Of a stretch of 64,000 bases of DNA, positions 9,090-19,642 are shown in pieces; within the stretch, counting starts at the first letter, position 1, and every line of letters starts with the position of its first letter. The stretch comes from Rhodoferax sp. GTDB lineage: Bacteria > Pseudomonadota > Gammaproteobacteria > Burkholderiales > Burkholderiaceae_C. A program made the translations under genes and the position numbers. A model generated the notes under the pieces. It made no database searches, was not told where the DNA came from, and saw nothing but the letters and a program-made list of their open reading frames with translations. The stretch is from contig VMTC01000049.1 in assembly GCA_013791765.1 (NCBI GenBank), positions 62,001-126,000 on the forward strand, written 5' to 3'.

Positions 9090-11009
9090 TCAGGCAGCGG
9101 TAGGTACCACATCCGGTTTCACGGCGGGAGTGCCACCACTACTGCTGTCACTGCCGGCGGGTGGAATCCGGGGCGTCCAGTCTTTCGGTGGACGCGGCTC
9201 CTTTCCGGCCATGATGTCGTCAAGCTGTTCGCTGTCAATGGTCTCCCACTCCAGCAAAGCTTTGGCCATGGCGTGCATCTTGTCGCGATTGTCTTCAATG
9301 AGCTTGCGCGCCAGAGCGTACTGCTGATCAATGATGCGCCGCACCTCGGCGTCCACCTTCTGCATGGTCTCTTCGCTCATGGTCGTGGTCTTGGTGACAG
9401 AGCGACCCAAAAACACCTCGCCCTCGTTCTCGGCGTAGACCATGGGGCCCAGGGCATCGGTCATGCCGTAGCGCGTCACCATGTCGCGGGCAATATGGGT
9501 GGCACGCTCAAAGTCGTTGCTGGCGCCGGTGGTCATCTGGTTCATGAACACCTCTTCGGCAATCCGTCCGCCAAACAGCATGCTGATCTGGTGCAACATG
9601 TATTCGCTGTCATAGCTGTAGCGGTCTTGCGCCGGCAAACTCATCGTGACACCCAAGGCGCGACCACGCGGAATGATGGTGACCTTATGCACCGGGTCGC
9701 ACTTGTCCAGCAATTTGCCGATCAAGGCGTGGCCCGACTCGTGATACGCCGTGTTCTTGCGCTCGCTCTCCGGCATGACCATGCTCTTGCGCTCGGGACC
9801 CATCAGGATTTTGTCCTTGGCCTTTTCAAAGTCCACCATCTCGACCGTGCGCGCATTGCGCCGCGCCGCCATCAAGGCCGCCTCATTGCACAAATTGGCC
9901 AGATCGGCACCCGACATGCCCGGTGTACCGCGGGCGATCACCCCGGCATTGACATCCTGACCCAAGGGCACTTTGCGCATGTGCACATTGAGAATCTGCT
10001 CACGGCCACGGATATCGGGCAGCGTGACATAGACCTGCCGGTCAAAACGGCCCGGACGCAGCAAGGCAGAGTCCAGAATGTCAGGCCGGTTGGTCGCGGC
10101 CACCACGATCACGCCGACATTGGTCTCAAAACCATCCATCTCGACCAGCATCTGGTTCAGGGTCTGCTCACGTTCGTCATTGCCACCACCGAGGCCAGCG
10201 CCCCGCTGCCGACCGACCGCGTCAATTTCATCGATAAAAATAATGCAGGGGGCATTCTTCTTGGCGTTCTCGAACATGTCGCGCACCCGGGACGCGCCGA
10301 CACCGACAAACATCTCGACAAAATCAGAGCCCGAGATTGAAAAGAAGGGCACCTTGGCCTCGCCGGCCATGCCCTTCGCCAGCAGCGTCTTGCCGGTGCC
10401 GGGTGGGCCGACCAACAGCAGGCCGCGCGGAATACGCCCGCCGAGCTTCTGGAATTTGGCCGGGTCTTTCAGGAAGTCCACCACTTCCTTGACTTCTTCC
10501 TTGGCCTCGTCGCAGCCTGCCACGTCGGCAAAGGTCACCGTGTTGGTGTTTTCGTCAAGCAAGCGCGCCTTGGATTTTCCAAAACTGAAGGCACCGCCTT
10601 TGCCGCCGCCCTGCATCTGGCGCATGAAATAAACCCAGACACCGATCAACAGGAGCATCGGCCCCCAGCTGACCAGCAGCGTCATGAGCAAGGAGCCTTC
10701 TTCGCGCGGTTTGACATCAAATTTGACATCGTTGGCGATCAGGTCGCCCACCAAGCCACGGTCCAGGTAAGTGGCGGTGGTGCGGACCCTGCGGTCATCG
10801 GTCGTGACAGCGATAATTTCAGTACCGCCCTGCCCCTCCTGGATCACGGCACTCTTGATGCGGTTGTTGCGAACTTCCTCCAAAAAGTCAGAGTAGCCCA
10901 CATACCCGGCGCTCGCGGGACCACGCGTATCAAACTGCTTGAATACGGTGAACAGCACAAGGGCAATAACAAGCCAGACGGCAATTTTTGAAAACCACTG
11001 ATTATTCAA
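9090..11009 (-). CDS. ftsH: ATP-dependent zinc metalloprotease FtsH
   Basis: FtsH is a membrane-anchored AAA+ protease that degrades misassembled membrane proteins and regulators such as RpoH and LpxC. The protein (639 residues) has membrane segments at about 7-25 and 108-128, a Walker A box GPPGTGKT near 201, Walker [12 protein letters not shown], the second region of homology, and the zinc site HESGH near residue 425. The start is TTG at 11009 ([11 protein letters not shown]), preceded five bases earlier by a GGAG Shine-Dalgarno; this matches the usual start of betaproteobacterial FtsH. rlmE lies 118 bp upstream on the same strand, and folP follows after a terminator. Confidence 0.97.
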   Translation of the reverse strand: MNNQWFSKIAVWLVIALVLFTVFKQFDTRGPASAGYVGYSDFLEEVRNNRIKSAVIQEGQGGTEIIAVTTDDRRVRTTATYLDRGLVGDLIANDVKFDVKPREEGSLLMTLLVSWGPMLLLIGVWVYFMRQMQGGGKGGAFSFGKSKARLLDENTNTVTFADVAGCDEAKEEVKEVVDFLKDPAKFQKLGGRIPRGLLLVGPPGTGKTLLAKGMAGEAKVPFFSISGSDFVEMFVGVGASRVRDMFENAKKNAPCIIFIDEIDAVGRQRGAGLGGGNDEREQTLNQMLVEMDGFETNVGVIVVAATNRPDILDSALLRPGRFDRQVYVTLPDIRGREQILNVHMRKVPLGQDVNAGVIARGTPGMSGADLANLCNEAALMAARRNARTVEMVDFEKAKDKILMGPERKSMVMPESERKNTAYHESGHALIGKLLDKCDPVHKVTIIPRGRALGVTMSLPAQDRYSYDSEYMLHQISMLFGGRIAEEVFMNQMTTGASNDFERATHIARDMVTRYGMTDALGPMVYAENEGEVFLGRSVTKTTTMSEETMQKVDAEVRRIIDQQYALARKLIEDNRDKMHAMAKALLEWETIDSEQLDDIMAGKEPRPPKDWTPRIPPAGSDSSSGGTPAVKPDVVPTAA

Positions 11010-11127
11010 GCGACGCTCCAAAGGGTGAGCAAATTAGAAGACAGAGATAACTTGGGTGGCATTTTAGGCGTTTCAAGATGCACTGGGCATCGTTTTATGC
11101 CGTTCAGCCCCAGACAAAGCATGGGAT

Positions 11128-11802
11128 TCAAGGGGCTTTCAATCCCAGCCCGACGAGGAAAGTTTCCGAGGACTTGTCACGGGATGCCTTGGGTTTGATG
11201 CGCTTGACCACGAGAAAGCTGTCCTTGAATCGTTTGACCAAGGGGTCGTAGGCAGCACCGTGAAACACTTTGACGACCAGCGCACCCTGCGGCTTCATGT
11301 GCTTCTGGGCGAATTCAAGCGCCAACTCCACCAAATTCTCTATGCGGGCCGCGTCGGCCGAGTCAATGCCTGACAGGTTGGGCGCCATATCGGAAAGCAC
11401 CACATCAGCTTGGCGCCCCTTCATTTCTGCCTCAAGCTTCTCCAAGATGTCAAGCTCCCGAAAATCCCCTTGCAGAAAGACGACGCCTTCGACCGGCTCC
11501 ATCGGCAGGATATCGAGCGCAATGATGGTGCCATTGAGCGCCCCGACCGCCGCGCCGCCGCCCGTGGCGGTCTTGGGTGACATCTTTCGGCGCACGTACT
11601 GGCTCCACGCGCCGGGCGTTGAGCCCAGATCCACCACCAGCTGGCCCGGCTTGATCAAAACCAGCGTTTCGTCAATTTCCTTGAGCTTGTAGGCAGCGCG
11701 CGCGCGGTAGCCTTCGAGCTTGGCCAGTTTGACGTAGGTGTCATTGACGTGGTCGTTCAACCAGGCCCGATTGACCTTGCTGCTTTTAGTTTGGGATTTC
11801 AT
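11128..11802 (-). CDS. rlmE: 23S rRNA (uridine-2552-2'-O) methyltransferase RlmE (FtsJ)
   Basis: RlmE methylates U2552 of 23S rRNA in the A loop late in 50S assembly. The 224-residue protein has the SAM-binding [11 protein letters not shown] motif, an SDMAPNLSG segment with the catalytic aspartate, and VVKVFHG with the catalytic lysine. It is the first gene of the rlmE-ftsH unit, an old pairing also seen in E. coli. A short insertion rich in glycine and alanine (about residues 80-95) follows the SAM motif. yhbY is divergent, only 28 bp away, so the two promoters must overlap or lie in coding sequence. Confidence 0.95.
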   Translation of the reverse strand: MKSQTKSSKVNRAWLNDHVNDTYVKLAKLEGYRARAAYKLKEIDETLVLIKPGQLVVDLGSTPGAWSQYVRRKMSPKTATGGGAAVGALNGTIIALDILPMEPVEGVVFLQGDFRELDILEKLEAEMKGRQADVVLSDMAPNLSGIDSADAARIENLVELALEFAQKHMKPQGALVVKVFHGAAYDPLVKRFKDSFLVVKRIKPKASRDKSSETFLVGLGLKAP

Positions 11803-11830
11803 TTTGACCTTCCTCGCCGATAATACAGAT

Positions 11831-12304
11831 ATGTCTCAAATTCAACTGACCCCCGCCCAACGCAAAGAACACCGCTCCGAAGCGCATCACCTTGACCCCG
11901 TGGTCATGGTGGGTGGCGACGGGCTCACCGCCGCGGTAAAAAAAGAAGCTGATGCCGCCTTAAACGCGCACGGCCTGATCAAGATCCGTGTCTTCTCGGA
12001 TGACCGGGCCGCCCGCGAAGCCATGTTTCAAACACTGGCCGACGAACTGAACGCCGCACCGATTCAACATATCGGCAAGTTGCTGGTGCTCTGGCGACCG
12101 ATACCAGAAAAGGAAAAAACAGTTGATGAAGATCGCATGCCCGGTCCGCGCGACTTCAAGGTTCTCAAATACAGCAAACGCGGCGGCCAGCGTCCCGAAG
12201 TCAAGACCCTGCGCGTGCTGGGCAATCAGCGCCTCACCCCAGGGGGTCAGGTCAAACGCGCCAAACCCAAGCAAATCAGCATCAAGAAGCGCAGTCAAAC
12301 TTGA
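11831..12304 (+). CDS. yhbY: YhbY-family ribosome assembly RNA-binding protein
   Basis: A 157-residue protein with an N-terminal CRS1-YhbY domain (about residues 1-100), known to bind pre-50S particles. The domain shows the [23 protein letters not shown] opening and the [11 protein letters not shown] segment. The C-terminal 55 residues are lysine/arginine-rich, longer than the E. coli protein (about 97 residues), and end in [11 protein letters not shown]. The ATG at 11831 ([10 protein letters not shown]) matches the family start. It is divergent from rlmE and convergent with the DUF4149-like gene, with a REP-like element between. Confidence 0.9.
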   Translation: MSQIQLTPAQRKEHRSEAHHLDPVVMVGGDGLTAAVKKEADAALNAHGLIKIRVFSDDRAAREAMFQTLADELNAAPIQHIGKLLVLWRPIPEKEKTVDEDRMPGPRDFKVLKYSKRGGQRPEVKTLRVLGNQRLTPGGQVKRAKPKQISIKKRSQT

Positions 12305-12309
12305 GACCT

Positions 12310-12357
12310 TGCGGGACAGACCGCAGTTACGCGAAGCGAACAAGCTCTGTCCCCAAC
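12310..12357. repeat. REP-like 48-bp element, copy 1
   Basis: A 48-bp sequence bounded by the inverted 8-mers GGGACAGA (12313-12320) and TCTGTCCC (12346-12353). It is 47/48 identical to the copy at 13291-13338, in the same orientation. It sits between two convergent genes. Such palindromic-ended elements resemble REP sequences mobilised by TnpA-REP (RAYT) transposases; no such gene is in the window. Confidence 0.85.
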
Positions 12358-12370
12358 ACTTCAAGACATT

Positions 12371-12781
12371 TCAAACCCGCTGCGGCGTCAACTTCCAGAG
12401 CGTCGCCCCAGCGCACAACCATTGCAGCACATACATCGCACTGCCGACGCTGTGCCACAGGCGTAGATTCTCGCGCGCCACAATGCGGGGTGCCACGGCA
12501 AACTCAGCCAGAAACGCCAGCAACATGCCAGAAACTATAAAAATAATAGCTGCTTTCGCAGCAGGGACGGGGGCTACAGCCTGATTTTGCCTTGAACTCA
12601 TGAGCAACAGCAGCCCACAGACACACGATACCCAAGTCTGAGCGCTAAACAACCGTGCCGCCATCTGACCTGCCAGCGCTGAGCTTGGCAGAGTCGCAAA
12701 CAACAGGGGCACGACCAGAAAACCGATCGCGCTCAGGCTGCCCCACCACAGCGCTGCCGCCCAAACCGGCAACCGTGACAT
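12371..12781 (-). CDS. DUF4149-like integral membrane protein
   Basis: A 136-residue protein with four predicted membrane segments (about residues 5-30, 45-62, 82-100 and 108-130). The layout, and short motifs such as PRIVARENLRLWHSVGSAMY near the C-terminus, fit the DUF4149 family, whose function is unknown. It starts four bases after greA ends, so the two are probably cotranslated; a greA neighbour of this kind is common in Burkholderiales as far as I know. The central polar loop (SSRQNQAVAPVPAAKAAI) is encoded by a copy of the AATAGCTG repeat at 12545-12591, meaning part of this protein derives from repeat DNA. Confidence 0.75.
   Translation of the reverse strand: MSRLPVWAAALWWGSLSAIGFLVVPLLFATLPSSALAGQMAARLFSAQTWVSCVCGLLLLMSSRQNQAVAPVPAAKAAIIFIVSGMLLAFLAEFAVAPRIVARENLRLWHSVGSAMYVLQWLCAGATLWKLTPQRV
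12545..12591 (+). repeat. AATAGCTG-family dispersed repeat inside DUF4149 gene
   Basis: Begins AATAGCTGCT and ends GGGGGCTACAGCCTGATTTT. It lies fully within the coding sequence on the opposite strand and keeps the frame open. Confidence 0.75.
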
Positions 12782-12785
12782 CAGG

Positions 12786-13262
12786 CTAGACGTAACTCAC
12801 CGCCATCACTTCGTAGTGCTTGACGCCACCTGGCGCCTGCACCTCGGCTGTGTCGCCTTGGACTTTGCCGATCAGCGCGCGGGCAATCGGACTGCCGATG
12901 TTGATCAAACCCAGCTTGATGTCGGCCTCGTCTTCACCGACGATCTGGTAAGTTACGGGGGCGCCGGACGCCTCATCCTCAAGCTGCACCGTAGCGCCAA
13001 ACACCACGCGGCCTTCTGCATGAAGCTCCGCCGGATCAATGACTTGGCAGACCGAGAGCTTGCCTTCAATTTCCTGAATACGGCCTTCGATAAAGCCCTG
13101 CTTGTCCTTGGCGACCTCGTATTCGGCGTTCTCGCTCAGATCACCCTGCGCGCGCGCTTCGGCAATGGCGTTGATGACCCAGGGACGCTCAACTGTTTTG
13201 AGCCTGTGCAACTCGGCCTTGAGCTTTTCAGCGCCGCGTTTGGTGATAGGAAGGGTAGCCAC
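12786..13262 (-). CDS. greA: Transcription elongation factor GreA
   Basis: GreA rescues backtracked RNA polymerase by stimulating transcript cleavage. The 158-residue length is standard. The N-terminal coiled coil (about 1-75) holds LSENAEYEVAKDKQ, whose tip carries the acidic residues that enter the polymerase channel. The C-terminal FKBP-like domain (about 80-158) ends ARALIGKVQGDTAEVQAPGG. It lies downstream of carB after a terminator and a REP-like element, and immediately upstream of the DUF4149-like gene. Confidence 0.97.
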   Translation of the reverse strand: MATLPITKRGAEKLKAELHRLKTVERPWVINAIAEARAQGDLSENAEYEVAKDKQGFIEGRIQEIEGKLSVCQVIDPAELHAEGRVVFGATVQLEDEASGAPVTYQIVGEDEADIKLGLINIGSPIARALIGKVQGDTAEVQAPGGVKHYEVMAVSYV

Positions 13263-13290
13263 GTACTGCTCCGATAAAGAATAAGGAATT

Positions 13291-13338
13291 TGCGGGACAG
13301 ACCGCAGTTACGCGAAGCGAACCAGCTCTGTCCCCAAC
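13291..13338. repeat. REP-like 48-bp element, copy 2
   Basis: One base different from the copy at 12310-12357, same orientation, with the same GGGACAGA/TCTGTCCC ends. It lies between the greA start and the carB terminator, so the pair brackets greA and the DUF4149 gene. Confidence 0.85.
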
Positions 13339-13344
13339 TGATGA

Positions 13345-13382
13345 TGAAAAATAAAAACCGCCGAGCGTTACCGTTCGGCGGC
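13345..13382 (-). terminator. Rho-independent terminator after carB
   Basis: On the minus strand a CCGCCGAACG/CGCTCGGCGG stem (13358-13381, one non-Watson-Crick position) with a GTAA loop is followed by TTTTTATTTTT. It starts about 45 bp past the carB stop and separates carB from greA. Confidence 0.85.
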
Positions 13383-13426
13383 ATTCACAAAATCAGCTTT
13401 GATTATGCCGTGATTGTCCGCTCGTC

Positions 13427-16400
13427 TCAGACCGGAGCCAACTGGGCATGCATCTCCTGGATCGAGATGACGCTCAGATCGTCCATGCAGCGCATCCCTT
13501 GCACCGCCGCCTCGGCGCCGGCAATGGTTGTGAAGGTCGTCACTCGACTCAGCAAGGCCGAGGTTCGGATGTGGCGCGAGTCCGCAATCGCATTGCGCCG
13601 CTCCTCCACCGTGTTGATCACCAGCGCGATTTCCTGGTTCTTGATCATGTCCACAATGTTCGGCCGTCCTTCGGTCACCTTGTTGACAGTGGCACAGTCC
13701 ACGCCGGCCGCAATGATGGCCAGGGCCGTGCCCTTGGTGGCCAGCAGCGTGAACCCCAGAGCAACCAGGTCACGCGCGACTTCAATCACCCGCAGCTTGT
13801 CGTTGTTTTTGACCGAGATGAACACCTTGCCGGCCAGCTCGCCCGAAGGGGTGCGCGCTCTTGGCAATTTCGTACCAGCCCCGATCTGGGATTTGACAAA
13901 GGCCTCGCCAAAGGTCTTGCCCACGCCCATGACCTCGCCGGTGGACTTCATTTCAGGGCCAAGAATAGTATCGACGCCGGGGAATTTGACGAACGGGAAA
14001 ACCGCTTCTTTCACGCTGAAATAAGGCGGCGTGACTTCAGTCCCGATGCCCTGCGAGGCCAGCGACTGACCCACCATGCAGCGCGCCGCCACTTTGGCCA
14101 ACTGAATGCCGGTGGCTTTGGACACGAAGGGCACGGTGCGCGACGCCCGCGGATTGACTTCCAGCACAAAGATCACGTCCAAGCCGTCCAGGCTCTGAAT
14201 CGCGAACTGCACGTTCATCAGACCAACCACGTTCAAGGCCGCGGCCATGGCCGCTGTCTGGCGCTTGATTTCGCTCACGGTTGCAGTACTCAAACTGTAG
14301 GGCGGCAGCGAGCAGGCCGAGTCCCCGCTGTGCACGCCGGCTTGTTCAATGTGCTCCATGACGCCGCCGATGAAGGTTTGGCCCTGCGCATCGCGTACGC
14401 AGTCCACATCGCACTCAATCGCGTCGTTCAAGAAACGGTCCAACAGCACCGGCGAATCGTGACTGACCTTGACGGCCTCGCGCATGTAGCGCTCCAGGTC
14501 GCGCTGCTCATGCACGATTTCCATGGCGCGCCCGCCCAGCACATAGCTCGGGCGCACCACCAGCGGGTAGCCCAGCGCGGCCGCTTTCTCAAGTGCTTCA
14601 GGCTCGGTGCGCGCGGTCGCATTGGCGGGCTGGCGCAGTCCCAATTCATGCAGCAATTTTTGAAAGCGCTCGCGGTCTTCGGCGGCATCGATCATGTCGG
14701 GCGAGGTGCCAATGATCGGCACGCCGTTGGCCTCCAGCGCCAGTGCCAGCTTGAGCGGTGTCTGGCCGCCGTACTGCACGATCACGCCAAAGGGCTTTTC
14801 CTTGTCCACAATTTCGAGCACGTCTTCGAGCGTGACCGGCTCGAAATAGAGACGGTCCGAGGTGTCGTAGTCGGTCGACACGGTCTCGGGATTGCAGTTG
14901 ACCATGATGGTCTCATAGCCATCTTCGCGCATCGCCAGCGCCGCATGGACGCAACAGTAATCAAACTCAATGCCCTGGCCAATGCGGTTGGGACCGCCAC
15001 CGAGCACCATGATTTTTTTGCGCCCGGTGGGCTCGGCCTCACACTCGCTGCCGGTGTCGAAGGGGCTGGCTGACTCATAGGTGGAGTAGAGATAGGCCGT
15101 GTTGGTGGCAAATTCGGCGGCACAGGTGTCCACGCGCTTGTAGACCGGGCGCACACCGAGGGCGTGGCGCTTTTCGCGCACCGCCGTGTCGGTGGTTTTG
15201 AACTGCTTGGCCAGGCGGCGATCAGAAAATCCTTTTTGTTTCAAAGCGCGCAGGGTCGCGCCATCCATCGCATCAAGCGCGCTCCCTTGGGCTGGCACGG
15301 GCAAGTGCTCAATCTCCAACTCAATCTTGACGATCTGCTCGATTTGGACCAGAAACCAGCGATCAATCTTGGTCAGCGCAAATACCTCCTCGACGCTCCA
15401 GCCGGCGGCAAAGGCGTCGCCCACGTACCAGATGCGATCCGGGCCGGGCTCGCCCAGTTCCTTTTCGAGGATTTCACGGTCCTGGGTTTTCTCGTTCATG
15501 CCGTCAACGCCGACTTCCAGGCCGCGCAGGGCTTTCTGGAACGACTCCTGAAAGGTGCGGCCCATCGCCATCACTTCACCGACCGATTTCATCTGCGTCG
15601 TCAGACGACTGTCGGCCGCCGGGAACTTCTCGAACGCGAAGCGCGGGATTTTGGTGACCACGTAGTCAATGCTCGGCTCAAAGCTGGCCGGTGTGGCGCC
15701 GCCCGTGATGTCGTTGCGCAACTCATCGAGCGTGTAACCGACCGCCAGTTTGGCGGCGATCTTGGCAATCGGAAAACCGGTGGCCTTGGAGGCCAGCGCC
15801 GAGGAGCGGCTGACGCGTGGGTTCATCTCGATCACCACCATGCGCCCGTCATCGGGGTTGATCGAGAACTGCACGTTGGAGCCGCCGGTATCAACGCCAA
15901 TTTCGCGCAGCACGGCCAGACTGGCGTTGCGCAAAATCTGGTACTCCTTGTCAGATAGCGTCTGTGCCGGCGCCACCGTGATCGAGTCGCCGGTGTGCAC
16001 GCCCATTGGGTCCAGGTTCTCGATGGAACAAACGATAATGCAGTTGTCGGCAGAATCGCGCACAACTTCCATTTCATACTCTTTCCAGCCCAGCAGCGAC
16101 TCTTCAATCAGCAGTTCATTGGTCGGTGACGCTTCCAGACCGCGCTTGCAGATGACTTCGAATTCTTCCGGGTTGTAGGCAATGCCCCCGCCCGTGCCCC
16201 CAAGCGTGAAACTGGGCCGGATCACGGTCGGGAAACCCACCGTTTTTTGCACGCCCCAAGCCTCTTCCATGCTGTGGGCAATGCCCGAGCGCGCCGAGCC
16301 CAGGCCAATCTTGGTCATGGCATCCTTGAACTTGAGCCGGTCCTCGGCCTTGTCAATCGCCTCGGGCTTGGCGCCAATCAGCTCGACGTTGTACTTCTCT

Positions 16401-16723
16401 AACACGCCGTGGTGCCAAAGATCGAGAGCGCAGTTCAGCGCGGTCTGACCGCCCATGGTCGGCAGGATCGCATCAGGGCGCTCCTTGACGATGATCTTCT
16501 CGACCGTCTGCCAAGTGATCGGCTCGATGTAAGTCACATCCGCCGTGGCCGGGTCGGTCATGATGGTGGCCGGGTTGCTGTTGATCAGGATGACCTTGTA
16601 GCCCTCTTCGCGCAGCGCCTTGCAGGCTTGCACGCCAGAGTAGTCAAACTCGCACGCCTGGCCAATGATGATCGGGCCAGCGCCAATGATGAGGACGCTT
16701 TTGATGTCGGTACGTTTTGGCAT
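13427..16723 (-). CDS. carB: Carbamoyl-phosphate synthase large subunit
   Basis: CarB makes carbamoyl phosphate from ammonia, bicarbonate and two ATP for pyrimidine and arginine synthesis, receiving ammonia from CarA. The 1098-residue protein has the expected two homologous halves, each with an ATP-grasp unit: [15 protein letters not shown] in the first half and [14 protein letters not shown] in the second. An allosteric MGS-like domain ends the protein. The ATG at 16723 ([18 protein letters not shown]) is the family start. It is the third gene of carA-exporter-carB, 88 bp after the exporter, and ends at a strong terminator. Confidence 0.98.
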   Translation of the reverse strand: MPKRTDIKSVLIIGAGPIIIGQACEFDYSGVQACKALREEGYKVILINSNPATIMTDPATADVTYIEPITWQTVEKIIVKERPDAILPTMGGQTALNCALDLWHHGVLEKYNVELIGAKPEAIDKAEDRLKFKDAMTKIGLGSARSGIAHSMEEAWGVQKTVGFPTVIRPSFTLGGTGGGIAYNPEEFEVICKRGLEASPTNELLIEESLLGWKEYEMEVVRDSADNCIIVCSIENLDPMGVHTGDSITVAPAQTLSDKEYQILRNASLAVLREIGVDTGGSNVQFSINPDDGRMVVIEMNPRVSRSSALASKATGFPIAKIAAKLAVGYTLDELRNDITGGATPASFEPSIDYVVTKIPRFAFEKFPAADSRLTTQMKSVGEVMAMGRTFQESFQKALRGLEVGVDGMNEKTQDREILEKELGEPGPDRIWYVGDAFAAGWSVEEVFALTKIDRWFLVQIEQIVKIELEIEHLPVPAQGSALDAMDGATLRALKQKGFSDRRLAKQFKTTDTAVREKRHALGVRPVYKRVDTCAAEFATNTAYLYSTYESASPFDTGSECEAEPTGRKKIMVLGGGPNRIGQGIEFDYCCVHAALAMREDGYETIMVNCNPETVSTDYDTSDRLYFEPVTLEDVLEIVDKEKPFGVIVQYGGQTPLKLALALEANGVPIIGTSPDMIDAAEDRERFQKLLHELGLRQPANATARTEPEALEKAAALGYPLVVRPSYVLGGRAMEIVHEQRDLERYMREAVKVSHDSPVLLDRFLNDAIECDVDCVRDAQGQTFIGGVMEHIEQAGVHSGDSACSLPPYSLSTATVSEIKRQTAAMAAALNVVGLMNVQFAIQSLDGLDVIFVLEVNPRASRTVPFVSKATGIQLAKVAARCMVGQSLASQGIGTEVTPPYFSVKEAVFPFVKFPGVDTILGPEMKSTGEVMGVGKTFGEAFVKSQIGAGTKLPRARTPSGELAGKVFISVKNNDKLRVIEVARDLVALGFTLLATKGTALAIIAAGVDCATVNKVTEGRPNIVDMIKNQEIALVINTVEERRNAIADSRHIRTSALLSRVTTFTTIAGAEAAVQGMRCMDDLSVISIQEMHAQLAPV

Positions 16724-16811
16724 GTTATTGAACTGCTCTCTATTGACTGCGCGCACTCCTTGCGGATTGCAGCGACAAATTCACAAACTCAAAAAAATAA
16801 TCAGGACCGGG

Positions 16812-17495
16812 TCAACTCAGGCTGGCGGTGGCCAGCTTGGCGCCAAACCAGACAAACAAGGCACCCACCAGGCTGGAGAGCCCGCTTGAGAGCCGCTTGC
16901 GCTGGCTGAATGTCTGCGCAAGCCGAGCACCCGCAAAAATCAGCACCGTCAGGTAGGCGGCGCTGAAGCTCATCAAAATGGCACTCAAGATGAGAAAAGG
17001 CACTTCGGGCTCAGCATAGGCCGGGTCAATGAACTGCACAAAGAAAGACAACAAAAACAAAATTGCCTTCGGGTTGAGCAGACTGATCAACAACGCCCGG
17101 CGAAAGGGCCGCTGCAAGTGCGCGGCCGCTGCCGCTGCCGAACTGGGCGCCGCTGCGGGCGGGGTCGATGACAGAACTTCCGCGGGCTTGCGCAGACCTG
17201 CAATGGCACTGCGCAGCAAATTCAAGCCCACCCAAAAAAGGTAGGCCGCGCCGGCGTACTTGAGCACCATAAAAAGCGCCGGATGCGTGCGCAGCAGGCT
17301 GGCCGCGCCCAGCGCAGTACACAGCAGCAAGATCATGTCGCCTACGTACACGCCATAAGCCCCCTGAAAACCGGCACGCACACCCCTCGTGGTGGCCACG
17401 GAAAGGACGTAGAGCGAGTTGGGCCCGGGCAGCAAGATGATGCCGAACGCGCCGACCACATAAGTCCACGGGTCGGTGACGCCGTAAAAACTCAT
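16812..17495 (-). CDS. LysE/RhtB-family amino acid exporter (LeuE-like)
   Basis: A 227-residue inner-membrane exporter of the LysE superfamily. It has the six-helix layout, the N-terminal [18 protein letters not shown] motif typical of RhtB/LeuE proteins, and a long alanine-rich cytoplasmic loop (about residues 105-130). Its ATG overlaps the carA stop by four bases (ATGA), so it is translationally coupled to carA, with carB following. Sitting inside the carbamoyl-phosphate operon it may export an amino acid connected with arginine or glutamine pools; that is inference. The closest named relative by motif is LeuE, but substrate cannot be read from sequence. Confidence 0.88.
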   Translation of the reverse strand: MSFYGVTDPWTYVVGAFGIILLPGPNSLYVLSVATTRGVRAGFQGAYGVYVGDMILLLCTALGAASLLRTHPALFMVLKYAGAAYLFWVGLNLLRSAIAGLRKPAEVLSSTPPAAAPSSAAAAAAHLQRPFRRALLISLLNPKAILFLLSFFVQFIDPAYAEPEVPFLILSAILMSFSAAYLTVLIFAGARLAQTFSQRKRLSSGLSSLVGALFVWFGAKLATASLS

Positions 17496-18679
17496 CCTCG
17501 CGACTCCATGAATGCTATGAACCGGTCAAACAAGTAGCCAATATCATGCGGACCGGGAGAAGCCTCGGGATGACCTTGAAAACAGAACGCTTGCTTGTCC
17601 GTGCGCTCCAGCCCCTGCAGGGTGCCGTCAAACAGGCTGATGTGGGTGGCGCGCAAGTTGGCAGGCAGCGTCTTTTCATCCACCGCAAAGCCGTGGTTCT
17701 GGCTGGTGATGGAGACGCGGCCACTGTCCAGGTCTTTGACCGGGTGGTTGGCACCATGGTGACCAAACTTCATCTTGAAGGTGCCAGCTCCACTGGCCAG
17801 CGCCATGATCTGATGCCCCAGGCATATGCCAAAAGTCGGAATGCCGGATTCGATCAACTCAGCAGCGGCGGCAATGGCGTAGTCGCAGGGCTGCGGGTCG
17901 CCAGGTCCGTTGCTCAAAAAGATGCCGTCGGGTTGGTGCTTGAGCGCATCCAACGCAGTGGTTTGCGCTGGCACCACGGTCACCCGGCAGCCCCTCGAAG
18001 ACAACATGCGCAAAATGTTTTTCTTGACGCCAAAGTCGTAAGCGACGACATGAAATCTTGGTGATGTCAGTTCACCGTAACCGGGCTTGCCACCCAGGGC
18101 CGACTGGGACAAGCGCCACTCGGTTTGGGTCCAGGCATAGGGCGTTTTGGCTGTGACCACTTTGGCCAGATCGAGTCCGGCCATGGCGGGTGCGGCTTGC
18201 GCCAGCGCAATCGCCTGGTCAATGAGCGCCTGAGTCACAGCCTCGCCGCACGCCAAGGCCATGATGCAGGCGTTTTGCGCACCCTGGCTGCGCAACTGGC
18301 GCGTCAACTGGCGCGTGTCAATGTTGGCAATCGCCACCGTGCCTTCGCGCACCAGGTAGGCACTCAAGGACATGGTTTCACGAAAATTGGACGCCAGCAG
18401 CGGCAAGTCCTTGATGACCAGGCCCGCCACATGCACCTTGTCCCCCTCCACATCTTGATCATTGACACCATAGTTGCCAATGTGCGGATAAGTGAGGGTG
18501 ACGATTTGCTGGCAGTAGCTCGGATCGGTGAGGATTTCCTGGTAGCCGGTCATGGCGGTGTTGAACACCAGCTCGCCGACGGTGGAACCCGTGGCGCCAA
18601 TGGAATGACCAACATAGACGGTGCCGTCTGCGAGCGCCAAAAGGGCGGGGGGGGCATTTCCCTGTAAGGACAAAAGCAC
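17492..18679 (-). CDS. carA: Carbamoyl-phosphate synthase small subunit
   Basis: CarA is the glutamine amidotransferase subunit that supplies ammonia to CarB. The N-terminal half ([19 protein letters not shown]... [21 protein letters not shown]) and the C-terminal class I glutaminase with the nucleophile cysteine in FGICLGHQ and the His/Glu pair in [11 protein letters not shown] are all present. The start is GTG at 18679, seven bases after a CGGAGA Shine-Dalgarno, giving a 395-residue protein starting [11 protein letters not shown] as in relatives; an upstream TTG would add an unconserved arginine-rich leader. The 156-bp region upstream probably holds the promoter. Confidence 0.96.
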   Translation of the reverse strand: MLLSLQGNAPPALLALADGTVYVGHSIGATGSTVGELVFNTAMTGYQEILTDPSYCQQIVTLTYPHIGNYGVNDQDVEGDKVHVAGLVIKDLPLLASNFRETMSLSAYLVREGTVAIANIDTRQLTRQLRSQGAQNACIMALACGEAVTQALIDQAIALAQAAPAMAGLDLAKVVTAKTPYAWTQTEWRLSQSALGGKPGYGELTSPRFHVVAYDFGVKKNILRMLSSRGCRVTVVPAQTTALDALKHQPDGIFLSNGPGDPQPCDYAIAAAAELIESGIPTFGICLGHQIMALASGAGTFKMKFGHHGANHPVKDLDSGRVSITSQNHGFAVDEKTLPANLRATHISLFDGTLQGLERTDKQAFCFQGHPEASPGPHDIGYLFDRFIAFMESRG

Positions 18680-18835
18680 TGGGTTCTCCGGAAAGGGTTT
18701 TCGGGTACGCCCACGCCCGCTCAAGATGGAACTCTTGGCTTGCTGCTTGAAGGGAATTGGCTTGGGAGGGCGCTAGGCGTACAGGGTGCGATGAGGCGCC
18801 CGAGTATACCTTAGGGTAAGCCCTGAATTGCGTCG
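18680..18835 (-). promoter_or_regulatory. carA upstream region with a candidate -10
   Basis: This gap between the trmH-like gene and carA has a TATACT -10-like hexamer on the minus strand (18803-18808). I see no convincing -35 at the right distance and no clear PyrR or ArgR site, so the promoter call is weak. Confidence 0.3.
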
Positions 18836-19642
18836 CTAAAGACCTGCTGCCGCGCTGGCGTGCAGGCAAATGGCGGCGGCGGCGGCCACGTTGAGCGACT
18901 CTTCACCGCCAGGCTGCGCAATGCGCACATGCAGAGCTGCTTGGGCCTCCAAATCAAAGCTGACGCCCTGCCCTTCGTGCCCCAGCGCCCAGGCGCAGGG
19001 CATCGGCAGCTCCTGATTCTTGATCGCCTGATGCAACCAGGCGCCCCGGTGCGAGCTGGTCACCACGATCGGCACGGCCAGTCGCGCCAAATCAGCCAGC
19101 GCCACGCCTTCAATCAATTGCAGACCCCAATGCGCGCCCATGCCAGCGCGCAGCACCTTGGGACTCCACAGCGCGGCCGTTCCTTTGAGGGCGATGATCT
19201 GTTTGAAACCGAAGGCTGAGGCACTGCGCAGGATCGAACCGACATTGCCGGCGTCCTGCACCCGGTCCAGAATGACCGACGCCAACTGCGGCTGCAAAAC
19301 GGCCACCAGCGGCAAATCAAACACAAAACCCATCTGAGCGGGCGATTCCAGGCCACTGATGGCGGCGAAAAATGAATCTGGAATAACTATATTTTTAATA
19401 GCTGCTCGAGCATATTCCACGCGGGCTAGAGGCCTGGACTTGGGGTTTTGCCAATAAGACTCTGAAAATACGCCCAAAGTGGGTGTCACATGCCGGGCCA
19501 ATGCAGCACCGACCAGGTGCTCGCCTTCGACCCAGAACCGGCCCTGCTTGCGATAAGCCGTGTTGTCTTGCGCCAAACGGCGCAGGTCTTTGAGCAGGGC
19601 ATTGTCGCGCGAGCTGATGTGCTGCACTTGCGAATCGGTCAC
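18836..19642 (-). CDS. TrmH/SpoU-family RNA 2'-O-methyltransferase
   Basis: A 268-residue knotted (SPOUT) RNA methyltransferase. The three family motifs are present: [31 protein letters not shown], and [14 protein letters not shown]. An N-terminal substrate-binding domain precedes (about 1-100). The start is GTG at 19642, whose GTGA overlaps the rnhB stop by four bases; longer starts would run far into rnhB. Exact RNA target (a 23S rRNA site is likely for this type) is not decided by sequence. An AATAGCTG repeat copy at 19398-19440 encodes the [17 protein letters not shown] stretch in the linker before the catalytic domain. Confidence 0.88.
   Translation of the reverse strand: MTDSQVQHISSRDNALLKDLRRLAQDNTAYRKQGRFWVEGEHLVGAALARHVTPTLGVFSESYWQNPKSRPLARVEYARAAIKNIVIPDSFFAAISGLESPAQMGFVFDLPLVAVLQPQLASVILDRVQDAGNVGSILRSASAFGFKQIIALKGTAALWSPKVLRAGMGAHWGLQLIEGVALADLARLAVPIVVTSSHRGAWLHQAIKNQELPMPCAWALGHEGQGVSFDLEAQAALHVRIAQPGGEESLNVAAAAAICLHASAAAGL
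19398..19440 (+). repeat. AATAGCTG-family repeat inside the trmH-like gene
   Basis: Begins AATAGCTGCTCGAGC and ends CGCGGGCTAGAGGCCTGG. It lies within the coding region of the opposite strand and leaves the frame open. Confidence 0.8.
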
